Origin: an uncultured Lachnospiraceae bacterium
Lineage (GTDB): Bacteria; Bacillota; Clostridia; Lachnospirales; Lachnospiraceae
Reading direction: 5' to 3'
NCBI GenBank assembly: GCA_947174495.1
Contig: CAMWJC010000002.1
Span: forward strand, 17,679-81,678
DNA length: 64,000 nt
Under the pieces are notes generated by a model. The model had not been told where the DNA came from. It ran no database searches and saw only the letters and a list, made by a program, of their open reading frames with translations. The position numbers and the translations under genes were made by a program. Shown in pieces: positions 56,542 to 64,000 of the stretch (the stretch's first letter is position 1; the number at the start of each line of letters is the position of its first letter).

Positions 56542-57834
56542 TCAACCTGTTTTCAGACGGAACTTTTGAAGTTCTCTTTCGCTGTTCACCTTATCGATCT
56601 GGGCTCCCAGTCCCTGAAGCTTAATATGAAAGTCTTCATATCCTCTCTCAATAAACTTAATATCATCAATAACTGTGGTTCCATCTGCTGCAAGCCCTGC
56701 CAAAACCAGTGCCGCTCCTGCTCTTAAATCCGGTGCGCTGATACCGGCTCCAGTATATTGAGATACCCCGTCGATAATCGCAGTGTTTCCTTCCACCTTT
56801 ATGCTTGCCCCCATCCGGGTCAACTCATCAACATATTTAAAACGGTTTTCGAAAATACTTTCTGTAACAATACTGGTTCCCCTCGACAGGCCTAAAGCAA
56901 CTGTAATCTGAGGCTGCATATCCGTAGGAAATCCTGGATAGGGAAGGGTCTTCACATGTGTATGAGTTAATGGCTTGGAGGCGACAACACGCACTGCATC
57001 ATCTGATTCCTTTACCTCGCACCCAATTTCCATAAGCTTGGCACTGATAGATTCCAGATGCTTAGGGATCACATTTTTAACCGTTACATCTCCTTTGGTG
57101 ACAGCCGCCGCAAACATAAATGTTCCCGCTTCAATCTGATCCGGAATTATTGCATATTCCGTACCATGCAATCTGCTCACACCCTTGATTCGAATCACAT
57201 CCGTACCAGCGCCTTTAATGGACGCTCCCATGCTATTCAAGAAGTTGGCTACATCTACCACATGAGGCTCTTTCGCTGCATTTTCAATAATTGTCTGGCC
57301 TTCCGCCATGGAGGCAGCAAGCATGACATCAATAGTAGCGCCTACCGTAACCACATCCATATAAATATGGCCGCCCCGAAGATGCTCCGCCTCTGCAATG
57401 ATCAGTCCGTGTTCAATCCGCACATCTGCTCCTAAAGCACGAAAACCCTTAATGTGCTGATCAATAGGACGAAGCCCGATATTGCATCCGCCCGGAAGCG
57501 CAACCTTAGCCTTATTATGTTTTCCCAAAAGCGCACCCAGCAAATAATAAGATGCACGTATCTTCTTAATGAAGTCATCTTCAATGGCAAGATCCTGAAT
57601 CCCTTTTCCCGAAATCCGTACCGTATGCCTATCAATTCTTTCAACGATGGCACCGACACTCTCCATCGCTTTCATCATTACATTCGTGTCCCGGACATCC
57701 GGAACATTCTCTATGAGCACAGTTTCATCCGTCATAATGGAAGCAGCCAGAATCGCAAGAGCCGCATTCTTGGCTCCTCCAATCTCTACCTCTCCCACCA
57801 GAGGATTACCGCCTTTAATTGCATACTGTTCCAT
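56542..57834 (-). CDS. murA: UDP-N-acetylglucosamine 1-carboxyvinyltransferase
   Basis: MEQYAIKGGNPLVGEVEIGGAKNAALAILAASI; LPGGCNIGLRPIDQHIKGFRALGA. Confidence 0.95.
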   Translation of the reverse strand: MEQYAIKGGNPLVGEVEIGGAKNAALAILAASIMTDETVLIENVPDVRDTNVMMKAMESVGAIVERIDRHTVRISGKGIQDLAIEDDFIKKIRASYYLLGALLGKHNKAKVALPGGCNIGLRPIDQHIKGFRALGADVRIEHGLIIAEAEHLRGGHIYMDVVTVGATIDVMLAASMAEGQTIIENAAKEPHVVDVANFLNSMGASIKGAGTDVIRIKGVSRLHGTEYAIIPDQIEAGTFMFAAAVTKGDVTVKNVIPKHLESISAKLMEIGCEVKESDDAVRVVASKPLTHTHVKTLPYPGFPTDMQPQITVALGLSRGTSIVTESIFENRFKYVDELTRMGASIKVEGNTAIIDGVSQYTGAGISAPDLRAGAALVLAGLAADGTTVIDDIKFIERGYEDFHIKLQGLGAQIDKVNSERELQKFRLKTG

Positions 57835-57934
57835 CGTATACCTCTATATAATCACAATCGCGTTAATTTTCATAAACATTCATAAACACATTAACTAATT
57901 ATACCATATTATGACTATCTGTAAACACCAAACA

Positions 57935-59512
57935 TCAGTTCAGATACTTTAACGGATTCACCTGTGAACCGCCTATCAGTATCTCGAAATGAAGGTGCGG
58001 CCCCGTACTGACACCGGTATTTCCGCTGAGTGCGATCTTTTGTCCCTGCGTTACTGTCTGACCTGCAGATACCAGTACCTTACTCAAATGACCGTATCTG
58101 GTCTGTCGTCCATCCGGATGGTTAATGTAAACTACATAACCATAGCCACTTCCCCATCCTGCCTTTGCAACCGTACCACCACAGGAGGCCACTACTGTTG
58201 TTCCAGTAGGCGTTGCCCAGTCTATGCCTTTATGGTATGTGCTCGCACCCTTGGTCGGTCTGTTTCTTCGTCCAAAGCCGGATGACATACGTCCGCCTGA
58301 AATTGGTTTAATATAAGTAGGCGGAATTTTTGTTCCTCTCTCCACAATTTTCGGCACTGCTTCATAAGTAACTTCTTCTTTGATAATCTCTCTCTCCACT
58401 TCTTTGTCATTCTCAAAAGTGGAAAGTGCAATGACCCTTCTATGCCCCGCTGATGGCTCCTGCCTTGTCACTCTGTCCGTGGTGTACCAGTCATCATTAT
58501 TAATATAGATGACTTCCGCCTCATAATCCTCCTCATAATAAGCTTCCTCTTGACGAATAACTGCCAGCTTTGGTTCCGGCACAGTGATAATCAACTCATC
58601 TCCTACTCGAATCATGGAATTTTCATTTTCCAGAGAATCATTCATCTCAATAAGCTTGTCCATAGGGATATTGGTCTTAATTGCAATTTCAGAAAGCGTG
58701 TCTCCGGCCACTACTTCGTACACATCATTCTTTTCTTCATCCTGCGTCACTTCACGAATCGCATCTTCTACGCTCATAAGCTCCGTTTCATCCAAATAAG
58801 CTTCTACTACTTCAATCTTATCCCCATACTCCATGGAAATCAGACCAAGATCATAGTCTTCAAAATCCTTTTCCTTTGCAGGTTCAACCTCATCAAACAT
58901 CTGCGTAAGATCCGCATGTATTCCGGCTTCCATGCTGATGGTTTCCTGTGCTTCCAATTGAATTTCTTCTCCTGTAACCGTATGCGCTGACAGTACCGTC
59001 AATTCACGGGCAGGATCCAGCTGCAATTCCACCTGGTAATTCCCAGTACTATCATACTTATCAAGCGCTGCCTGCAAAAGAGTTATCACTTCTGTCTTGT
59101 CGCTCAGATTAACCATGTACTCGTTAATTTTGACCACATAAGACCTGTGAAGTGTTTCTTTTACATCCTCAGAAAGCACCTCCGTCATTTTGTCAATAAC
59201 CAGTTCCGGAGCATCCACCTGACCATACAAAACCTCACTGCCCTCTGTGGTAAGCTCCGCTTCTACAAAAACGAGCTCCTCACTTTTGGCAGCCACACGA
59301 CGTCTGGCCTCCAGTACGTAATCTTCGGCCTCCTCAGGATTACTTACTGTTCCTACCTCAACATTGTTCAAAATGACCTTGAACATATTATTACCCGTTT
59401 TTTGAAAAGTTACGAATGTAGGCAGAAAAAAGATACTGACAATTACTGCCAGTATTGCAATTTTCAATTTTATGATGTTTAATCTTTTATAATAACAAGT
59501 AATGAATTTCAT
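57935..59512 (-). CDS. M23 peptidoglycan endopeptidase with LysM and G5-like domains
   Basis: YEVVAGDTLSEIAIKTNIPMDKLIEMN (LysM); GRRNRPTKGASTYHKGIDWATPTGTTVVASCGGTV...TGPHLHFEI. Confidence 0.93.
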   Translation of the reverse strand: MKFITCYYKRLNIIKLKIAILAVIVSIFFLPTFVTFQKTGNNMFKVILNNVEVGTVSNPEEAEDYVLEARRRVAAKSEELVFVEAELTTEGSEVLYGQVDAPELVIDKMTEVLSEDVKETLHRSYVVKINEYMVNLSDKTEVITLLQAALDKYDSTGNYQVELQLDPARELTVLSAHTVTGEEIQLEAQETISMEAGIHADLTQMFDEVEPAKEKDFEDYDLGLISMEYGDKIEVVEAYLDETELMSVEDAIREVTQDEEKNDVYEVVAGDTLSEIAIKTNIPMDKLIEMNDSLENENSMIRVGDELIITVPEPKLAVIRQEEAYYEEDYEAEVIYINNDDWYTTDRVTRQEPSAGHRRVIALSTFENDKEVEREIIKEEVTYEAVPKIVERGTKIPPTYIKPISGGRMSSGFGRRNRPTKGASTYHKGIDWATPTGTTVVASCGGTVAKAGWGSGYGYVVYINHPDGRQTRYGHLSKVLVSAGQTVTQGQKIALSGNTGVSTGPHLHFEILIGGSQVNPLKYLN

Positions 59513-59657
59513 TTATATTAACAGCCCCGTTGTATATTTTCCATATTTCTATTTGTAACATTTTTGTAACAGATTTATTCTAACAGCAAATAATTTACTT
59601 GTAAAGGCAAAAAGAGCCGTCCGGTCGCTTTCTTGCTCAAAATACAGGAGGAAATTT

Positions 59658-60905
59658 TTGGTGGACACCGTTATTTTTCATATTGATGTAAATTCTGCAT
59701 ACTTAAGTTGGAGTGCCTTAAAGCGCCTCGAGGATGGTGATGATGTGGATCTTCGCCTGATTCCCTCCATTGTGGGCGGCGATATGCAAAAACGTCACGG
59801 CGTTGTTCTGGCCAAATCCATTCCCGCCAAAAAGTACGGCATTCTTACCGGAGAACCCATTGTCAACGCCTTTCGCAAGTGTCCCTCTCTGGTATCCGAA
59901 AAACCCGATCATGCTCTTTATCACAAGCGGAGCCGGGAGCTTATGGAGTTTCTTTCTTCCGTTTGTCCGGAGATTGAACAACTCAGCGTGGATGAATGCT
60001 TTATGGATTTTACACCTATACAAAAACAGTTCTCCTCTCCGGAAGCTGCTGCCACAGAGATCAAAAATCGAATCCGGGACTCCTTTGGATTTACGGTAAA
60101 TATCGGAATTTCCAACAAAAAAGTGCTGGCAAAAATGGCATCTGATTTTAAAAAACCAGATCTGGTGCACACCCTTTATTCTCACGAAATAAGAGAAAAA
60201 ATGTGGCCTCTTCCTGTTTCGTCTCTCTATATGTGCGGTAAATCCAGTGTTCAGGCTCTCTTAAATCTGGAGATTCGCACCATTGGCGACCTAGCGAAAA
60301 CAGACAAAAATATTCTTTACTCTCATTTGAAAAGCCACGGGCTCCTTCTCTGGGAATATGCCAATGGTATAGATGATTCTACCGTCTGTTCCACTCCCTC
60401 TGAAGCAAAGGGCATTGGCAATTCTACCACACTTCCCAAGGATGTGACCGACCGTGAAGAAGCTCTCCGCTGTCTGTTACTTCTTTCAGATAGCGTAGCA
60501 AAACGCCTTCGAGAAGCTGGACAACTTGCCGGAATGATCAGCGTAGAGATCAAATACAGCAATTTCCGGAACGTATCTCATCAGATGATGCTGGCTTCAC
60601 CCTCCAATACCTCTGGCGTTATCTACGAAACGTCCTGTCGGTTATTTGACGAATTGTGGAACAAAGAACCGATCCGTCTTCTGGGGATACGCAGCTCCAA
60701 GCTTACAAATCCCTCTCAGCCGGTACAGCTTTCTTTGTTTGATCTTCCTCTGGGTGAATTCCCAAGCACACCCCCTTCCATTTCTCCTTCGCAAGAAAAG
60801 TTGGAAGTTCTGGATAAATCATTAGACCAAATTCGTCATAAATATGGCAGCAATGCGGTGATTCGAGGCAGTCTTCTTTCCCGCCCTCCTTCATCTCAAC
60901 AATAA
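59658..60905 (+). CDS. dinB: Y-family DNA polymerase (DinB/UmuC type)
   Basis: FHIDVNSAYLSWSALKRL, LSVDECFMDFT, NIGISNKKVLAKMASDFKKPD; alternative start codon (TTG 59658 or GTG 59661). Confidence 0.93.
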   Translation: MVDTVIFHIDVNSAYLSWSALKRLEDGDDVDLRLIPSIVGGDMQKRHGVVLAKSIPAKKYGILTGEPIVNAFRKCPSLVSEKPDHALYHKRSRELMEFLSSVCPEIEQLSVDECFMDFTPIQKQFSSPEAAATEIKNRIRDSFGFTVNIGISNKKVLAKMASDFKKPDLVHTLYSHEIREKMWPLPVSSLYMCGKSSVQALLNLEIRTIGDLAKTDKNILYSHLKSHGLLLWEYANGIDDSTVCSTPSEAKGIGNSTTLPKDVTDREEALRCLLLLSDSVAKRLREAGQLAGMISVEIKYSNFRNVSHQMMLASPSNTSGVIYETSCRLFDELWNKEPIRLLGIRSSKLTNPSQPVQLSLFDLPLGEFPSTPPSISPSQEKLEVLDKSLDQIRHKYGSNAVIRGSLLSRPPSSQQ

Positions 60906-60959
60906 ATATTTCTACGCTATAAAAGGATGCCTAAGCATCCTTTTATAGCGTAGAAATAT
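60906..60959. terminator. Bidirectional terminator: 25-bp perfect stem, 4-nt loop
   Basis: atatttctacgctataaaaggatgc-ctaa-gcatccttttatagcgtagaaatat between convergent genes. Confidence 0.85.
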
Positions 60960-60989
60960 CTGTTTATCTTTTTCTTTTTCACATTATAA

Positions 60990-61175
60990 TTAACCCATTG
61001 CATATTGGTCAGCCGCAAAATTGCAACCAGCTATTTCATTACTATAAGATATGTCAACTCTCTTTAAAATCGTACACTTTTCAATTTTTTGCGCCTCTTC
61101 TTCTGCCGATCTGTATTCTCCAAGTTCCATTTGTCCTACTATTTGTATATATTCATCCATATAATTTCTTTCCAT
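60990..61175 (-). CDS. Small hypothetical protein
   Basis: 61-aa ORF immediately downstream of the SDH-type protease gene. Confidence 0.45.
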   Translation of the reverse strand: MERNYMDEYIQIVGQMELGEYRSAEEEAQKIEKCTILKRVDISYSNEIAGCNFAADQYAMG

Positions 61176-61188
61176 ATTTTACCTCCAA

Positions 61189-62103
61189 TTACCTCATTAT
61201 CTGATTTGTCACCATCGCTGCGCCATTATGGTTTTCGACAATTTTTAATGCAGCCGAATTGGCAAAGGCATTCATATAAGAGTGATGTATTGTCAAAACA
61301 CAATCTTGTAAATCTTTGCACCCTCCAATACTATCATTATTCATTCCCTCCAAAGATATTACATTTATACCGATTTTTCTTAAATCATCTATGTGAATAT
61401 GTCTGGAATGAGAATATGTACTATTATGGCTCGACAAATGAGCAACTACTCTGCTGGCATCAACATCTGGAACCGAAGAATTTGCAAACATATTGTTCAT
61501 CAACCAATCCTTCACAATACCTTCCGCCCAATCAATAGCCTTTTTGCAATCACCTAAAAATGTTGGATGATATTTTCTAATAATATTTGCCCATAGACTA
61601 GCGCTTGCCGGATTACTTTTTATATCGCTAAGAGCGGTATCAAACTCTTCAAGTACTGCTGCACAAGACATGCCTCCAAATTGTGGATCAATCGGACCTA
61701 AATTTGATTGTTTACCCATTACTATCTCTTTGGCCGCTAATGATATCATAGTTCCGGCAGACATTGCAATTTGTGGAATAAAAACACGAATGTCATTTCC
61801 AAATAGACTTTTTAAATAATAAACTAACGACTCAGTTGCTGCTACATTACCACCAGGTGTATGAAGTAATAAATCAAGTCCCAAACTCCTGTCTAGTCCA
61901 TGTGCTGCCTGCATAAATGCATTTTTATCATTATCATCTATGCCTGTACCTTCAATTCCCGGCTTTTGTATGAACGCTGAATAGTATGCGATAATATTTC
62001 TATTTGTATATTGATTCATTATACTCAAATACTTGCGTCTCACACTATCAAGCGGATTAGAAATGCTATTTATTTCATTTCTTACTTGTTCCCAATTTGG
62101 CAT
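61189..62103 (-). CDS. SDH-type ClpP/S49-fold serine protease
   Basis: LDLLLHTPGGNVAATESLVYYLKSLFGNDIRVFIPQIAMSAGTMISLAAKEIVMGKQSNLGPIDPQ. Confidence 0.88.
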   Translation of the reverse strand: MPNWEQVRNEINSISNPLDSVRRKYLSIMNQYTNRNIIAYYSAFIQKPGIEGTGIDDNDKNAFMQAAHGLDRSLGLDLLLHTPGGNVAATESLVYYLKSLFGNDIRVFIPQIAMSAGTMISLAAKEIVMGKQSNLGPIDPQFGGMSCAAVLEEFDTALSDIKSNPASASLWANIIRKYHPTFLGDCKKAIDWAEGIVKDWLMNNMFANSSVPDVDASRVVAHLSSHNSTYSHSRHIHIDDLRKIGINVISLEGMNNDSIGGCKDLQDCVLTIHHSYMNAFANSAALKIVENHNGAAMVTNQIMR

Positions 62104-62262
62104 TTAATAATTCTCCTAAAAATGTATTCAGTTTTTGTACTTCAATTATAACATACCACACCATAAAGTCAAACTTTTGTGGATAATTTAGTGGATTTCC
62201 TGTGGATATTTATCACCTGACATCTTTCATAATATTATTGACATATAAAATATTTTTAAAAT

Positions 62263-62835
62263 TCATTTACATTTATTTTTCTTCACGCTGTAACCAAATG
62301 TCCCCAGCTTTTCTCCTAACAAATAGTACCCACCGTGAGAATAAGCTATAGGCTCCGCCCGGTCTAGCATAAAGCGTCCCTTCTCGTCCATGAACTCTTC
62401 GTCTGCATGCACTGCCACCACTTCGGCAAGATACATATCATGGGTACCCAGGCGTAAGGTATCCTTTACCCGGCACTCCAAATTAACCGGACTTTCCAAA
62501 AGAAGGGGTGCTTTCAGCTTTTCTCCCGGAATCAAATGAAGATCCATATCCTTAATCTTATCTGTATCTTTACCACTCTTTACCCCACAATAATCCGTGG
62601 CATATGCCAATTTCCGGGTAGTCAGATTAATCACAAACTCCTGTGTTTCTTCTATAATATGATGTGAGTAACGTTCCGGCCGAACTGATATGGTCACCAT
62701 TGGCGGATCGCTGCACACCGTTCCCGTCCATGCTACTGTAAAAATATTCGGCATACCTGCTTTATCAGCTACCGTGATCAGTACTGCCGGAACAGGATAA
62801 AGCATATTTCCGGGCTTCCAGCTCTGCTTACTCAT
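62263..62835 (-). CDS. Flavin reductase-like domain protein
   Basis: PVPAVLITVADKAGMPNIFTVAWTGTVCSDPPMVTISVRPERYSHHIIEETQEFVINL. Confidence 0.92.
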   Translation of the reverse strand: MSKQSWKPGNMLYPVPAVLITVADKAGMPNIFTVAWTGTVCSDPPMVTISVRPERYSHHIIEETQEFVINLTTRKLAYATDYCGVKSGKDTDKIKDMDLHLIPGEKLKAPLLLESPVNLECRVKDTLRLGTHDMYLAEVVAVHADEEFMDEKGRFMLDRAEPIAYSHGGYYLLGEKLGTFGYSVKKNKCK

Positions 62836-62847
62836 ATTGCCTCCATA

Positions 62848-63537
62848 TTAAAACAGATTCAAAATTCTTGCGATAGTAATTGCCAGATTCGCAATGCTTA
62901 TGATCATTGTAATGATCACAAACGGGAGAAGAACTCCGATTTTGCCTGCCGACTTTTCGTACCCCTCCCTGAGTTCCGCCGTCTGCTTCTCCAATTCCTC
63001 CTGCATGGCTGCCTGCACGTTACGGTATACCTTTACATTATCTGTATGAAGAAAATCTTCAAGGTTTTTAAATAACTCTTCCTGCTTCTCCTGAAGACCT
63101 GACATATTCTCCGTGATCTTGTCAAGGTGATCTGAGCTTTCCTTAATTTCTGCAATTTTGGCAAGACTCTCGTTCAAAGTCTGATTAATACCTGCTATGG
63201 AAAGATCCGAAGTCTCTTTAATTTTGGATACCGATACAGCCTCCACTTCTCCTGCCGTCTGTCCCAGCTTTTCGCTTGCTTTGTCTGCAAGCTCCTGCAC
63301 TTCCTGTGCGCTTTCAATATTTTTCAAGTTCAGCTTTCGCATCTCCTGAAGGCAGTCATCGTATTTTTCCATCTGCTGCCTGAAAACTGTCATCTGCTTT
63401 TCAAGGCTCTCCAATTCCGCTGCTTCTGCTGCTGCATTCGCCTGAATGATCTCCTGAGAATTAAATTTCTGCGTATACTTATCCAAAAAGTTATCCATGT
63501 TTAGTAACCATGCCTTTCTTATAGTCTCGAATTGCAC
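62848..63537 (-). CDS. Coiled-coil protein with C-terminal TM segment
   Basis: Long heptad-like region, C-terminal GVLLPFVIITMIISIANLAITIARIL. Confidence 0.65.
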   Translation of the reverse strand: MQFETIRKAWLLNMDNFLDKYTQKFNSQEIIQANAAAEAAELESLEKQMTVFRQQMEKYDDCLQEMRKLNLKNIESAQEVQELADKASEKLGQTAGEVEAVSVSKIKETSDLSIAGINQTLNESLAKIAEIKESSDHLDKITENMSGLQEKQEELFKNLEDFLHTDNVKVYRNVQAAMQEELEKQTAELREGYEKSAGKIGVLLPFVIITMIISIANLAITIARILNLF

Positions 63538-63866
63538 ATCTGAATGTATTTTAACATTTTTATCGTCAATTTACAACAAACTCTGCGTTAAACTCCTCTT
63601 TTATCAAACTCGCCAGATTTTTTGTGCATTTTGCACATTTTTTACCCCTGCCTTTTTTCATCATTGTGATAATTTACGATAATTTCATTTTATGTTCATA
63701 ATCTGTTCATATTTATGAGGTATATTATACCTATCCAAACAAAGCATTAATGTAATGTTTTCATTACACGCATAGATAAATTTTTTCATAATAGCCCAGG
63801 CGCAGAAATGTGTCTGGGCACTCCTCATTTTTCAGGCCCCAAGCATTAACTGCGAACCCAGACAAC

Positions 63867-63891
63867 GAATGACTCGCTCCGCGAGTCATTC
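63867..63891. other. Perfect 11-bp hairpin
   Basis: gaatgactcgc-tcc-gcgagtcattc. Confidence 0.7.
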
Positions 63892-63903
63892 TTATGTAAA
63901 ACG

Positions 63904-63948
63904 AAAAGCATAATGCAAGTTTACTTGCGATTATGCTTTTTCTTTTTT
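63904..63948 (+). terminator. Terminator-like hairpin followed by U-tract
   Basis: aaaagcataatgcaagt...acttgcgattatgctttttctttttt. Confidence 0.75.
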
Positions 63949-64000
63949 ATGGGTCGGATAGACCCTGTTGAGTGCATTGGAGTTTCTCAGCAGAGAAACG

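Noticed and set aside
1-64000. rRNA or tRNA genes, prophage or IS transposases
   Set aside because: No tRNA cloverleaf, rRNA core sequence, transposase, integrase or phage structural gene was recognised by eye; a tRNAscan run would be needed to exclude tRNAs.

Overview
A chromosomal window that looks like a Firmicute, probably Lachnospiraceae (inference from gene content and codon style). Nearly all genes are on the minus strand. From left to right:
(1) A capsule/teichoic-type glycan locus (1-8.9 kb) in which most enzymes carry an extra small Rossmann-like module.
(2) A three-gene locus of paralogous exported proteins plus a membrane protein (9.3-12.5 kb).
(3) A compact 10-gene RiPP (NHLM/Nif11-type) operon (12.9-23.9 kb), flanked by strong hairpins. 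It encodes a radical SAM/SPASM maturase, two different leader-peptide precursors, a C39-peptidase ABC exporter, a second ABC exporter, a short secretion protein, a divergent S-adenosylhomocysteine-hydrolase-like protein, and a SpoIIE phosphatase / anti-sigma kinase / STAS partner-switching module. This is the best candidate for an undescribed system.
(4) A small accessory island between recD2 and lysS (26-31 kb) with a probable HTH-ART (DUF3990-like) toxin and partner gene with a palindromic operator, and an HNH-nuclease/methyltransferase pair.
(5) Housekeeping genes (lysS with a C-terminal HD domain, greA, dusB, argF, SPFH/NfeD, proC, pfkA, dnaE, metK with an S-box, murA, dinB), interspersed with structured intergenic elements, a FliD-like exported protein, a BlaI/BlaR1-M23 fusion pair and a Clp-fold SDH-type protease.
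All assignments were made by eye from the translations. No database search was possible.
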